NCBI GenBank assembly: GCA_036245525.1
Contig: BTPG01000002.1
Coordinates: 163,643,876 to 163,707,875 of the forward strand
DNA: 64,000 nucleotides
Direction of reading: 5' to 3'
Source: Semisulcospira habei
Taxonomy: Eukaryota; Mollusca; Gastropoda; Semisulcospiridae
Part shown: positions 46,155 to 58,534 of the stretch, in pieces
Numbering within the stretch: the first letter of the stretch is position 1
Layout of the letters: each line of letters begins with the position of its first letter
The notes under the pieces: model-generated
Database searches by the model: none
What the model was told of the DNA's origin: nothing
What the model saw: the letters and a program-made list of their open reading frames with translations, nothing else
Program-made: the position numbers and the translations under genes

Positions 46155-46769
46155 CTATTATAGAAAGGAGCTTTTAGGAAAGGTCGCAGTGGGGCGAATT
46201 TAATAGTATGTCCATGATGTCAAGGCGGGCAGGCTAAACCTCTAACAATTAAAGCAACAAGACAAAAATTACGTCATGTCTAGTTACACTAACGAAGTTC
46301 GCTGCTGAACGTACATTTGGCGTGAAGCGCCGTATGTGCGAATGTATATGCGTGCATATGTATGTAAACAAGAGAATCTTTGATATATCTGTACACACAA
46401 GCTTGAATTTGAAACTTGGTCTTGGTGAAATACTTTCTTAAGTGGGTGGCGGCTAAGACAACCTCCGAGCATATATTGTAATTGAATGACTCAATGAAGA
46501 CATAAACAACCGTTTATAGGAAGTCGGTTGACCCAGATTAGAGACCGTAATTTTTATCATAATTACTTGAACCTATAGCTAGTTTGGAGAAAGACATTGG
46601 ATAAGTTCGTTAGCCAGCTTTTTATCCTTTCAACTTCAGTTTAGTAAAAATTAATTCTTTTCAGAAAGGCATTAAAACACTAAAAAAAACTTTACTTCTA
46701 GAGAAAGTCAGACAGTGGCGGTGACGTAAAAGAGGCAACTCCGTCACTACGTAGATACTGACATAATAC

Positions 46770-46850
46770 TCTAAATATAATAATAATTATATTTATAAAG
46801 TGCTAACTCCCTGCAGTGCAGGCTCCAACATCTGAATGGGCTCTAAAATA
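46770..46850 (-). mobile_element. CR1/L2-like 3' UTR fragment
   Basis: On the - strand GCCTGCACTGCAGGGAGTT then CACTTTA-like sequence and a TTA-rich tail match the 3' end of the element at 37440-37480. Only a few dozen bases remain. Confidence 0.6.
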
Positions 46851-46892
46851 TGACGGCATTCTCTCTCGCACGAGTGGCCCTCTCTCTCGCAC

Positions 46893-46962
46893 AAACATGC
46901 GCGCATCTCCAGGAGGAATAGATCCTCATGCGCACTCCAGGCGCCTCTTGGAGATGTTTGGA
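46893..46962. repeat. H3-like hairpin in repeat X copy B, partly deleted
   Basis: Same outer arms as 6975-7064 (CGCGCATCTCCAGGAGG / CTCTTGGAGATGTTTGGAG), but the inner right arm is gone. Confidence 0.65.
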
Positions 46963-47230
46963 GCGCGCGTGCATGCACGCACACACACATCGACGCGCTT
47001 TAAGAAGTGGATGCAGGTGACCAGTGTACTTAGTATATCATGTAGTTAGGTAAAGTCAACCTGCTTTCACACAAATTATAGCAAGACTGAAATTGTACTA
47101 TGAAGTTCTAGTTTTGTCACAATTTTCTCAAGCCTATGAAGTGAAAGTGAAACTCATATCACGTAAAACTAAATGAATACGTAAAAACTAAAACTTACGT
47201 TATGACAAATGATGTTTAACAAATCAATGA

Positions 47231-48042
47231 TCTCGGCTGTTTGGCCCATCGCTAGAAGTAGCCACTTAGTTTGTTCCAGGCGCAGTACAGCAGGGAAAAT
47301 GACTACCTTTTGTTTTTCATGACTTTCTTATTTACCGTTCAAGTATGTGATGCAAAGCTTTGTTTGTTTAAAAGCGGACATTCTGCCCAACACACTGACA
47401 CCAAACACACTATAGTTGTGACAAACCAGTAGGCAGCAGGATAAGGTGGAAATAAAGAGAAAAAAACAGATCTTACAAAGTTTTGGATCACACACTTGAA
47501 CGGTAAATAAGAAAGTCATGAAAAACAAAAGGTAGTCATTTTCCCTGCTGTACTGCGCCTAGCAGGAAGCCCGCTCATCAGCTAGCCTGACAGCTGAGAG
47601 ACTCGCTGCCTCAGTGTGCGCGCACGACTTGTGACCCAGTTTCTCGGCTCGCCTGGAACAAACTAAGTGGCCAAACTGAAACAGCCGTGTGACGCGTATG
47701 TCAAGACATACGCGTCATGCACGGCTGTTTCAGTTTGGCCACTTAGTTTGTTCCAGGCGAGCCGAGAAACTGGGTCACAAGTCGTGGTTGGTTGGTTAGT
47801 TCGGGTTTAACGTCCCCAGCACCGAGGTGATCATGGACGGCCCTGACGGGCGGGTTATGGGGGACAGGGAAATCTATTGCCTATGGAGTACGACCTGAAC
47901 ACTGATCAACTCAGGCGCACTCCAACTGTGCCACTTTGATTTACCAGGACCTTTCAACGGACATGCTATTGAACAAATCCGTTTTTTCCCCTGGATTGTG
48001 AGTCCAGCTACCGGGGCCAAGTCGTGCTCGCGCACTGAGGCA
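47231..48042. repeat. Nested palindromes within repeat X copy B
   Basis: An outer pair 47278-47351 / 47488-47560 (arms of about 73 bases) lies beside a larger palindrome with its axis near 47702, arms from 47607. A SINE-like insert (47787-48018) splits the right arm. CCACTTAGTTTGTTCCAGG occurs in the left flank and both large arms. Confidence 0.85.
47787..48018. mobile_element. SINE-like insert in the palindrome
   Basis: AAGTCGTG is duplicated at 47779-47786 and 48019-48026. The insert starts GTTGGTTGGTTAGTTCGGG and TTTAACGTCC and ends CAGCTACCGGGGCC. Removing it restores the palindrome arm. The AACGTCC motif is shared with the (AATC)n SINEs. Orientation is not settled. Confidence 0.8.
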
Positions 48043-48222
48043 TTATAGAACTCACTGACGCATTGGCAGATCTGTGAGACTTTTTCAATAGGAGATAATT
48101 CAACATCAGAATCAGATCAAAGACAAAAGCGAGGACAGCACTCATATAGAAGGGACTTTGTGGGTTATGCTTTAAATCCCATCTTGTTTTAATGGGAATA
48201 AAAGAGAGCATTAATTACTTAA

Positions 48223-48780
48223 TTATAATTTACCAATGATTGCGTTGTGCAAGTTACACAGTCTGCTGAAGGCTTCTTTCCCCTTTTTCCAGTGAGGTTG
48301 TACAATATCCAGACACTGACTTGTCCTCATCAAAAAGGGCATTGTCCTCCGTACACAATCTTTAAAGTCCAAGCCTCCAACATGGGATAAGTACAGAATC
48401 TGCAAACACACACAAAAAAATATAAAACGGTTTTTACAAATAAAGTTTGTCCAAAAGAATCACAATCAAAATTTACCTTTCTCTGTAGTTTCCCTGCATA
48501 GAGCAGAAAGCATAAAACGAAACACAAAACTGCATGTAAATTATAATAAAATATTAGTTTTTAAACCTCCAGCTACATAACTAAATTCATCAACCCAAGC
48601 AGCACACCACAAAACAAGAAAATGCAAACAATATTCAGATTTCAAATAGTGTATAATTACCATGTTGTTCCTGGTCGCTGCACGTTGTCTAGGACTGTGT
48701 TGAGGTTCTCCAGGTCTGCACGATCTTGTAGTTGTAGTGGGAATTCCTGATTTTTCTCCTCTTCGACCAGTACGACTCAT
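48223..48780 (-). CDS. Candidate 5' part of an unrecognised gene, two or three exons
   Basis: On the - strand an ATG at 48780 opens a basic, low-complexity 40-codon segment (MSRTGRRGEKSG, then TTTTRSCRPGE) ending AACAACATG before GTAATT near 48660. A later segment follows TGTGTGTTTGCAG near 48402 and reads ILYLSHVGGLDFKDCVRR, then CLDIVQPHWKKGKEAF, to a possible GTAAAT donor near 48230. Joining the two directly keeps the frame. A 17-base candidate microexon between CTCTATGCAG and GTAAAT (near 48480-48500) would break it. No family is recognised and no further exon is seen. Confidence 0.35.
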
Positions 48781-48789
48781 CTCAGTTTA

Positions 48790-49455
48790 AAATCCATCTT
48801 TTCTCAAGGAGAAGTTTAAAATCGTGCTATATACGTACGTATACCTTAATCAGCAAGTGCACGTGGCGTCAGCGAAAGAAATATAGAAGAAAGAAAGCTG
48901 GAACTTGGTCTGGCAATGGAATTTGTAGCCTGGATCTGCAGTCAAATTTGGCGGAAATTATCGCAGCAGGTGCTATAAGTACCGGCATGCAATGCACAGC
49001 GTCTGACAAAACAGAGAATGTGACGAATAAATGTTATATAAAAAATTTATCTAACAAAAAAAAGTCACGGCGTGCCAAAACTATGGTAAAAGATTGCCGT
49101 TGTATATTTATTTTCAAGATAAATGTCGGCTAGATTTAAAATTTCATCTGTCAATGTTGCGACGGAATTGGGCCAGACTGGCTCGCCTATCGTGTGCCAA
49201 CATTTGCAGGCGAAGCAGCGCGCGGGCGCGGTACAGCCTCCATCGGCTCGCGTGATTGTTCCAGCTTGGCACCAAGATTGATTATACCGCCGCGCGCGCG
49301 GGCTCACGCGATACCGGCGCGCGTGTTGGTTTCAGCATGGCGCTAAGCTCTCACATACTGGCCCAATATATCGGCCATTATCCAGCAATGGACCAATATT
49401 TGCCCAAGATACTGTGCGTGCTGGGAGCCGGTTTTTTGACGCTCTCACTAAGTAT
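48790..49455. other. No gene seen
   Basis: A CG-rich patch (49215-49325) with CGCGCG runs, then repeated CAATAT and GGCC words; possibly an unrecognised repeat. Confidence 0.4.
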
Positions 49456-51110
49456 TTAACACGATTTCGTTGTTTCTATATTCATCAAACTGTTTTTCTT
49501 TGTTAAGTTTGTCTCTAAATGACTCCATGGGGCCTGTTTGACATCTACTGTTAACCAGGGTGGCAAGGTAGAGTGCTTAACTCGTTTTTCTCGTATGGGC
49601 GCATGCTTATTTAGGACTCCAAGGAATAGATCCATCCAGGACGACAGGGCACCGTCAGGAGAAGTGTGGTTATACACGTCACTGAAAGGAGTATTGAGCA
49701 GATCCCGCAGAAAGTCGCCGTTATTAAATGTTTTTAAAGAACGATATTTAAATGTTTAGTTATGTCTCTTTTTGTTATCTTTGTCTAGTTTCATGGAGAC
49801 TGTGCAACATACTGGGTTATGGTCACTGACAGCTAAGGAGGGAACATGTACATTTGATATTTTATTATCATTTGTCACATAAATATGATCAATCAGGGTT
49901 GAAGATGTACATGTGGTTCTAGTGGGGGTTTTAACAAACTGTTCTAAACCGAATAGTGCTGTTGTTGACGCCCATGCAGCATTGGACCCTTTAGATTTAG
50001 AAAGATCAATATTAAAATCGCCCAAAAGAACAACGTCAGCTTTATTTTGATTTATGCTATCCATCATTGCTACGAAGTCATCATACCAGTCCCAGCTGGC
50101 TGCGGGATTTCTATAAATAAAACCAATGAGGACGGGGGTGGGGGGGGGGGGGATTTAGATGTCTTGTTCAGCAGAATGTTTACGGTGTTCTTGCTTGGTT
50201 ATGTCAACAAAAAATAACAAAGTCAGCAACTATAAAAGAAAACAAATGAAAAATGACTTGTCAAGGAACTATGCACGTTCACCTGCGACAAAGTTCATAA
50301 TACACAAAGCTAATTTGACGACTTAAAAATAAGAAGAAAGAAACACAAACAAATTTAAAGTCTAAGAAAATGGTACAACTATAATAATTTTAAAAATCGC
50401 TAAGTGAAAACAGTATATTTAAATCGGGAAATGATAATAGCAGATTGGAAATTACTGTCAATAATTGGTCCACAAAACGCGCACAGTGGAACTTTATCAA
50501 AGAATGTCGAAATGGCTATCACCTAGGGACGCGTGTCCTAATTTCCGGCACTTGGCCTGAACTCTTGAAGAAGCGAAAAAAAAAAGGCGGCACAGTCACT
50601 CTCACTAAGCTGCAGCACTCCAGGGGGTGGAGGCGGCGGAGATAGGGGAAAGTTGGGGGTTAGACAAATCCAACAATCAAAGGGGCCGATTTGTCTGTCT
50701 TAACTTTAACCCACACACTTTCAACAGAGTCTGACTCAAGGTCTTTTCTTCTGCGAGTAAAGTGCTCAACAGAGTCGTGTTTGTACACAGCTAATTCCGT
50801 CTGTTGGGGAAGAACGGGATTACGCCGTATAACGGAAAAAATTTGGTACCGACATAGATGAATCGCTTATATTAGAGTGTAGGCGTGACTGAGATTCCAA
50901 AAATGTGAAAGGGTGTGGGCTGAGTTAAAAGGACGGACAAGTCAGGATCCTGGTTCAACAAATGATAAATATTAAGGTGTTCAATGTGCAAGTTAATAAA
51001 TTTAGCCGACATTTTGAAGGGGTAAAAAAATAGAAGAGCAAAACGACGTGAAATGAAATACAAGAAAATTTGTAGAAAAACAAATGCACGCAATACATAC
51101 ACTGAAATCT
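49456..51110 (-). pseudogene. CR1-like ORF2 endonuclease, interrupted
   Basis: From about 51060 the - strand reads HLNIYHLLNQDPDLSVLL and TPFHIFGIS, the N-terminus of CR1/L2-type endonucleases. Near 50750 it reads RRKDLESDSVESVWVKVK and APLIVGF. Coding then breaks and resumes near 50120 with GFIYRNPAASWDWYDD, VVLLGDFNIDLSKS and SDHNPVCCTV, which carry catalytic Asp, Asn and His positions. It ends near 49456, before the reverse transcriptase. Some 500 bases (about 50150-50645) separate the two coding parts, with a short imperfect repeat at the edges (ATTGTTGGATTT against ATTGGTTTTATTT), so an insertion is likely. Confidence 0.75.
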
Positions 51111-51427
51111 CAACGGCCTCAGATTATTTGCATCTGTTATTCAGAGCGTTAACAAAAGTTTTTTAGCCGAGGCACAATAGCTTCTCGAGAAATAATAAAT
51201 GTAGGGCGGTTACAATTGAAAAAACATTGGCGAACACAGCCAGAATCAGTTAAAACCGCACACTAATGTCTACCACAGTTTGTTGATGCAAATCCAAGTA
51301 AAGAGTGTATTTTCATGAAGCTCAAATAAACTAGTACGTAGAGAGACAGTTATTTAAATATACGGCTACTACCACAGTTCAGTTAGCACTCACGGACAGG
51401 ACTTAAAAGTGGCCTAAAAGTGGCAGC

Positions 51428-54400
51428 CCTCGCGCTGGGACCATATGGCGTTGAGGCGCGTCCCCTGGGTGGTGGATAGGGGGTCCCTCGTGAGAGGGGT
51501 GCACCGAATGAAATAAGGTGCCGTGAACCAACATGGTCTAAGGGAAGGTGACCCCGACAGAAAACCCCTGGTCCTCCTAGTAAGGGGGTTGGGCATGGGG
51601 GTAGCTTCCCCACCCTGCAAAAAAGGAAAAGACTAACAGTAATTCCTTTCCTGAAGGAGGAAGGTTCTTCTACCAGAAGACTTATGACGTCCTGTGGTGA
51701 AAGCCGGAAGTCTTCGGATGCCACAGGACCGAGCCGCCTCTCTCTATCCAGGGACACAACCATGGGCACATGGAACGTCAAGACCATGTACCAGAGGGGC
51801 AAGGCCGCCCAGATAGCAGCGGAAATGCAAAAGTACAACCTTTCCCTGCTAGGTATCAGTGAAGCCAGATGGACGCAGTCTGGCCAGAAAAGGCTGTTAA
51901 GTGGGGAGATGATTCTGTATTCAGGTCACGAAGAGGAGAATGCCACCCCCCCCCCCCCAAACAGAAGGAGTAGCATTCATGCTGTCACCAGTGGCACAGA
52001 GAGCGCTGATGGGCTGGGAACCTCTTAGGCCAAGAACTATCACAGCAGCCTTTAGAACCAAGAAAAAGCTCAAGCTGAACGTCATCCAGTGTTATGCGCC
52101 CACTAATGACAGTGACGAGGAAGAGAAACAAGAGTTCTACGACCGACTCCAGAGTGCCGTGGACAAATGTGCGGAGCGAGACATCACCATCGTGATGGGC
52201 GATTTTAATGCCAAAATAGGGGAGGACAACACCGGATATGAAGAGGTGATGGGGAGACAGGGACTAGGCTCGGAGATGAGTGAGAACGGGGAGAGGTTTG
52301 TAGACTTTTGTGCTCTAAACCGACTTGTCATTGGAGGCAGCATCTTCCCACACAGAAGAATACACAAAGCAACTTGGGTCTCACCTGACCATACAACAGA
52401 GAACCAAATAGACCATATCTGCATTAGCAAGAAATTTAGAAGATCCCTTCAAGATGTTCGAGTGAGGAGGGGAGCAGATGTCGCCTCAGACCACCATCTG
52501 CTTACCTTAAGAATGAAGCTCAAGCTAAAGAAAAGCCGCACAGAGACAACAAGAAGACAGCGCTATAATGTAGGCCTCCTGAGAGAAACTGGAGTTAGAG
52601 AAGAGTTCAAACTGGTGCTGTCCAACCGGTTTCAAGCGCTACAGGAGCTAGTAAATGAAGAGGCAGTCACCACAGAGCAGCAGTGGAAGGCAGTTAGAGA
52701 GGCGCTGAACTCAACCTGCAAAGACACTGTAGGGTTCAGGAAACACCATCACAAGGACTGGCTGTCGGCACAGACCTTGAAGAAGATAGAAGTGAGGAAG
52801 CAGAAGAAAGCAGTTGTCAACAACAGTCGCACGAGAACAGCCAAAGCAAGGGCACAGGAGGAATACTCGGAAGCCAACCGCGAGGTGAAGAGTAGTATCA
52901 GGGCAGACAAGAGGGCCTACACAGACAGCCTGGCAGCAGAGGCAGAAAAGGCAGCAGGCAGCGGCAACATGAAACAGCTCTACGACATTACCAGAAGATT
53001 GTCGGGCAAGTATGGCCATACAGAAAGACCAGTAAAAGACAAAGAAGGCAAGCCTATTGCAGACAGAGCAGACCAACTCGACAAATGGGCTGAGTATTTT
53101 GAAGAGTTACTGAACAGACCTAGCCCACCCGACCCACCAGACATCCAGCCGGCAGGGACCGACCTACCCATCAGCTGTGACAGACCCAGCCGGGAAGAGA
53201 TCAGAAGAGCAGTGGCATTTTTGAAGAATGGCAAAGCAGCAGGGCCAGATGGCATCCCAGCGGAGTCTCTGAAAGCAGACCTAGAGACAACAGTGGAGAT
53301 GCTGTACCCACTGTTTGGAAAGATCTGGGAAGAGGAGGTGATGCCGGCTGACTGGAAGGAGGGGTACCTAATCAAGCTTCCCAAGAAAGGCGACCTCAGC
53401 AAGTGTTCCAACTACAGAGGAATCACCTTGCTGTCAGTACCAGGAAAGGTCTTCAACAGGATCATCCTGGAGAGAATGAAGAGCTCCGTTGACCCCCAGC
53501 TGAGAGACCAGCAAGCAGGATTCAGGAAGAACCGATCATGTACAGACCAGATCGCCACTCTCCGCATCATCGTGGAACAGTCTCTGGAGTGGAGCTCCCC
53601 GCTGTACGTCAACTTTGTGGATTATGAGAAAGCATTTGACAGCGTGGACCGAGAGACTCTGTGGAAACTCCTACGACACTACGGTGTACCCACAAAGCTC
53701 GTCCGCCTGATCAAGAGCAGCTATGATGGCATGACATGTCGCGTGATCCACGAAGGGCAGTTCACCAGGGAGCTCCAGGTCAGAACTGGTGTCAGGCAGG
53801 AGTGTCTGCTGTCTCCGTTCCTCTTCCTACTGGCCATAGATTGGGTCATGAAGATGACCACAGAGCACAGACGAAGTGGAATACAGTGGACACTGTGGAC
53901 ACAGCTTGACGACCTCGATTTTGCAGACGACTTGGCATTACTGTCCCACACTCATCAACAAATGCAGGACAAGACCACGAGGCTTGCTGACATCTCGTCC
54001 CAAGTGGGCCTCACCATTCACAAACAGAAAACAAAGACAATGAGGCTGAACGCAACCAGGGAAGAACCAGTCTTGCTTGCTGGCACACCGTTGGAGGAAG
54101 TGGAGTCCTTCACCTATCTTGGGAGCATCATAGACAAAAAAGGCGGCACTGATGCAGATGTCAGAGCACGAATCGGTAAAGCCAGAGCAGCCTTTCTCCA
54201 GTTGAAAAAAGTGTGGAGTTCCAAAGAGCTGTCACAACACACCAAAGTCCGGATTTTCAACTCCAATGTAAAAGCAGTTCTCCTATATGGAGCAGAGACT
54301 TGGAGATTGACAAAAACCACAGTCAACAGAGTACAGACCTTCATGAACAGTTGCCTTAGAAGAATTTTGAAACTCCACTGGCCAGAGAAGATCAGCAACG

Positions 54401-54711
54401 TCAGACTCTGGGAGAGAACAGAGCAGATAACAGCAGAGAATGAAATTGGGCGAAGAAGATGGGGATGGATCGGTCACAGTCTGAGAAAGTCAGCTTCCAG
54501 TATCACTAGGCAGGCATTGTCATGGAACCCCCAGGGAAAGAGGAAAAGAGGTAGGCCGAGAAACTCCTGGCGTCGAGACCTCCAAGCAGACATCAATAGA
54601 CTGGGAACCACCTGGAGTAGAATCGAAGGAGAAGCACAGGACAGGAGTTGCTGGAGGTCTCTCGTCGACGGCCTATACCCGGGTAGGGGTGACAGGCGTA
54701 AGTAAGTAAGT
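51428..54711 (+). mobile_element. RTE-B non-LTR retrotransposon, near full length
   Basis: AAAAGTGGCAGC is duplicated at 51416-51427 and 54712-54723. The insert starts CCTCGCGCTGGGACC, has about 250 bases of 5' UTR, one long frame and a (TAAG)n tail. It landed in the last codons of the SGNH ORF on the opposite strand. Confidence 0.92.
51684..54705 (+). pseudogene. RTE-B endonuclease/reverse transcriptase, one frameshift
   Basis: The N-terminal endonuclease (MGTWNVKTMYQ, ISEARWTQSG) is in one frame to a C-run at 51946-51959. Copy 1 has fewer C at this point, so a homopolymer expansion shifts the frame. From 51940 a 921-residue frame carries the rest: CYAPTNDSDEE, VMGDFNAKIG, SDHHLL, the RT core with AGFRKNRSCTDQI, FVDYEKAFDSVD and LDFADDLALLS, and the C-terminal region to GDRRK. 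One notable change is VRQE where other copies have VRQG in a conserved RT block. Except for the frameshift this is the most complete retrotransposon ORF here. Confidence 0.88.
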
Positions 54712-56195
54712 AAAAGTGGCAGCTGTTGCTCGGGTGGAAATGGCCCCAGGGGATGAGTTGCCGCGGCGACGTAGGGTGGGGCCGGCATCCCGCTGTATGG
54801 ACTATAGTAGTGCTGAGGCAATTCCAACATTCGGGAGTCAACGTTGTACCCCGCACTAGTCGACTTCCTCCACTCGCGACACTGATCATTGTAGCGGATG
54901 GAGGGAGACAGCCAGTGTCCGCCGTAACCCAGCCAGGGGAACAGCTCATACGGGCCGGCTGGGTATTGCAGCATCCCTGGATGTGGGAGAGTAGACACAT
55001 ACTGTGTCGGGGTATCGCTGGACTGCTGCAGCTGTTGATCCGGGGACTGCGATGACTGAGATGACGAAACAGCACAGTCAGTGTCACGCACGGTGCCTCG
55101 GGAGGGTGGCTGCGGCTCTGGGCTTTGCCTGGCAACGGCTCTATACAGCTTTGCTCGCGAGGCCGTCTGGCGAGATTTGTGTCCGCGGGGCGAGACTCGA
55201 GTGTCAACTGGTGGGTTGCGTGGCCGCAAGCCGGTCATGCCCTTGAAGCTGGGGTGGATTAGGTCACGTCTGTCTGCGATAGAGGGCAAGGTGGGACCTG
55301 CCACCCGCTGTGAAGATGGCCGCATTGTCAATGAAGATCACCAGAGTTTGCGGCAGACGTGACACAGGTTTGCATTAGAGTGGCTGATGGAGAGTGACAA
55401 TTCACCCTGTGTCTTGGCGGGCAGACTTCTGGAGGGGTAAAGTTTGGCGTTGGGAAACACACGCCTGCACTGTGTCAGCAGTTGGTCCCAAAGACGACTG
55501 GACACTTCTCCGCTCTTACAGTCATTAACACCCACATGTACGGTGACGACTTGTACATAGGGTGCCTCAGACTGGCGCTCCATCCATGCCGCCAGGTCGG
55601 CTGCTTTCATGCCAGACACCGACAGTATCTGCACCCTCTCGCGCTGCGAGGACGCCATCTTGCTACCTTTCATGTCGCGGAGTGTAGAGTCACCGATAAC
55701 GAGGTGAGTGGTGTCGTGCTGGATTCTGCGAGTGGCCAGGTGTTCAGCTGTTGACTGACGGCGGGGATGGCTGTTATGACTGGTGGCTTGGCCTGATGAA
55801 CCGTTGTGCTTAAGTCGGTAGTCTGATTCACTGACCCTGCTAGTGGAGATGACAACAGGTATCGGGCCACCCTCTTGGTTAGCGACAGTTCGAAGCGCTG
55901 GCGGCGAGACACCAGAAGCATAAGCACTACGCTGGGGGGTAGCAGGCTGCGGCGGCTGGTCAGGGCTTTCAGAGGTTGGCGGAGTGGCCGTAATCTGCTT
56001 GACCTTCTTTTTAATGTCCCGGATGGTGCTAACCTGGCTCCTTTTCGATGAGGACAGTCGGCTTATTCTCACTTCAATATTGTGTACCTGGTCATGCAGG
56101 CCGGCTAGTTCGCTTTCGGACACCTTGCACGTGTTGACGGCCTTTACAGCAGTGTCTCGTATGCGGCTGTCCAGGTCGCTTATCAGGGCTAAAGC

Positions 56196-56800
56196 ATGTC
56201 CTTTATTAAACAAACTTTAGTTCGCGAACTCTGACGATCTAAAGTTCACGATCTCGGGCGAACCAGGTTGGTTCTTAATTGGACGATCTAAAGATACGGA
56301 GAACCTAGTTCGAAGTAGTTCACGAACCTCGGCAAACCATAGTTCCCTGTCGGAAAACGTTCGCTCAACGTGTTGAGCAAACAAAGGCTTTTCTCTGATT
56401 GGTGAAAACTTTTACCCTCTTCTGCGCTGGAGATAAAAAGATAGCCACCGATACAAACAAATATGGCGGACGGTGATATTTCACTCGTGCGACGAACAAG
56501 ACCTATTTTTTTATTGATTTGTGGGAGGAGCAATGCTGTTTGTGGGGTCGCTACTGCAAGGAGTACAAAAACAAATATCGTTCAAATCGCGAAGCGGCAT
56601 AGCGGCAGCCATTTTGAACACCTTCGCAGACAGTAAGTACGCCGAATCAAGCACTTCAGTTAAGAAAGAGAACCATGGCAAACCTGGTTTGCTGAAGTTT
56701 GCCTAGGTTCGTTCAACCTCAATTAAGAAACAAACCAAAAGATCGCCGATCTTCTCCGATCTAGGTTTGCCGATCAAAAGTTCGTCCAATTAAGAACAGC
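56196..56800. mobile_element. MADF-carrying MITE, copy 2 (605 bp)
   Basis: Aligns along its whole length with 32539-33152. Flanked by CTAAAGC at 56189-56195 and 56802-56808. Removing it with one repeat rejoins the SGNH ORF1 frame (QLADAL to ALISDLD). It carries one extra T in the MADF stretch, shifting its frame. Confidence 0.85.
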
Positions 56801-58069
56801 TCTAAAGCGTCAGCCAGCTGCTGTGTGGTGTCATATAGCATCCGCTTTACTTGCATCAAGTCTTTGTGAACTGTACCAACTCGGACATGGGTTTGCACAA
56901 GATGGCTTTGCAGCTGCTGGACGGCGATACACCTTAGGGAGAGAGGCGTGTCAGTTTGGCTGCGGGTGACCGTTGTCTTGCCCCCGGTGACCGCTGTCTT
57001 GCCCCCGGTGTCCGTTGTCTTGAGGTCCGTTGCTGTAGTTCCGAACGATACTGCTACCGGTCGGCAGTCAGACACCTTGGCCTCTGGCGTTTTGTTTGTT
57101 GTCAGGGGGAGGGGCCCTAATCCGGCTGTATAAGGAGTAGATATGTTGCCGGGGGCAGGAGGGAAGACAGCGACGGAGGAGGGGAGGGGATCAGAGTCGC
57201 ATGAAGCGTCGGTTGAGTGGCTGATGTAATCGCCATACCAATTGAGGCAGGTTGCGCGAAGGACTCTCTATGGTTACGTGGCGTGACATCTTTGGGAGCA
57301 GCAGCGATGGTGAGTACAGGGGTGGGTGGTAACGTAATCGGCTCAGCAGGGCTTATGGGACAGGAGGATACTTCAGGGTGACAGTCAGCACTAGACTCGG
57401 TCACTGACTCTATGGGAGGTAAAAGGGGGCATGGCCGTAGGAGCTGTGGTGGTGGTCAGTGTGTCCGTTGGTTCAAGCTCTGCTCGGGACAGGATGGGTG
57501 GGGACTCGGTGCTTGACGTGTCCAATGAGGCGTGCAGTGGTGTGTCGGGCAGCGCGACGATTGGACGGGAGGTGGCTGCGTCAGACAGGAGATGACGGAT
57601 GTTACCAGAAGCAGCTGTAGACTGAAGCTGGGCGGTAGGTGTGGGCGGGGCATCTTGCGCGGGTGAACGGTCGCTAGCAAGGAAGTGGGTCAGTGACAAC
57701 TGTCTGCCGACAGAAGAAAGGTTGTCCTCGTTGAGGTCATCCTCCATTAGTTGTTTCACTAGATCGACAAGCTGGTAAAACTCTGTCATCAACATTTCTG
57801 ACACTTAAGGCCCTGGATGAGACATGAGCCCCCCCCCCCCCCCCCCCCCCCTTGGATCGCTTTTTTTTTTTGTAGAACAGAGTCACTGTGATATACATAA
57901 TAATAATACCGTTATTATATAGGCACTTTTTCTAAAATTTTGGGCAAATCGATTCAAAACGCCGCGAACTGAAACCCAACACGCACACTCACGTGACAGA
58001 CACGGATTTACGCCAGAAAAAAGACAAACACAGTACAAGACAGACGAAGGGCCAGTTCAGCTACTGAAG

Positions 58070-58534
58070 TTACAGAGATTTTGGATCGCTTGTATTTGAA
58101 ATTTGTAAAGTGGCCTGAAACCGGTACCAAAGTATGGGGGGTGGGGGTGGGGGGGGGGGGTGGGTGGGTGGGAGGTGGAAGAACCGGAGTACCCGGAGAA
58201 AGAACACCTGCCCGCCAGATCTGTACAAAAGTCTTGGCCAGGCAATCTGGCAGAACGGTGTTTCTGCTGTGAAAGCTAAAGTCGCGTAGGATAAGATCAT
58301 TTTATCAAAGTCTATGTCTCTCCACACAACAGAAAAACAGTCATTGTATTGCTTTAGCAGATGATTATATCGTAGACTGAGCGCCTTACGCCAGCGCCTG
58401 AGGACAGTTATATCGCTTGTCGTGAAGACTTTTTGGTTATCGTCCTTGGTGTCTATGATTGTTGGTGTAACAGGGGAGCTGCGGGGATGATAGAGATTGG
58501 GCTGGCTAATTATCACAGGGGACGACATAGCCAT
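58070..58534 (-). other. Unrecognised open frame upstream of the SGNH ORF
   Basis: 154 codons: MAMSSPVIISQPNLYH start, a middle part with RRWRKALSLRYNHLLKQYND, and a proline run from a G/C-rich simple tract near the end. No domain is recognised. It may be the 5' region of the CR1-like element or unrelated. A 23-base C run (57829-57851) separates it from the next frame. Confidence 0.3.

Larger units (their letters stand above)
46155..48195. repeat. Dispersed repeat X, copy B
   Basis: Same order as copy A. It lacks the long CA tract and contains the nested palindrome block 47231-48042 plus a CR1/L2-like fragment near 46770. Confidence 0.8.
51403..57804 (-). pseudogene. CR1-like ORF1 with SGNH-hydrolase (esterase) domain, broken by two insertions
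   Basis: The - strand frame starts MSEMLMTEFYQLVDLV at 57804, runs through Pro/Ser/Thr-rich sequence with frameshifts near 57410 and 57120, and reaches a heptad-like helical region (QQLADAL, then ALISDLDSRI and LAGLHDQVHNIEVRISRL). A MITE (56196-56800) splits it at that point. The SGNH domain follows: LVIGDSTLRD (catalytic Ser), VTVHVGVNDC (Asn block) and, after a frameshift at 55338, FIDNAAIF and DLIHPSFKG (Asp and His). A Gln/Pro/Tyr-rich tail leads to QQLPLLGHF and a stop at 51405-51403, split by the RTE-B copy. Esterase domains are known in CR1-like ORF1 proteins, and the endonuclease just downstream fits. A domesticated host gene is a less likely alternative. Confidence 0.72.

Noticed and set aside
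48470..48510. 17-base microexon between CTCTATGCAG and GTAAAT
   Set aside because: Including it puts a stop soon after in the next exon; skipping it keeps the frame.
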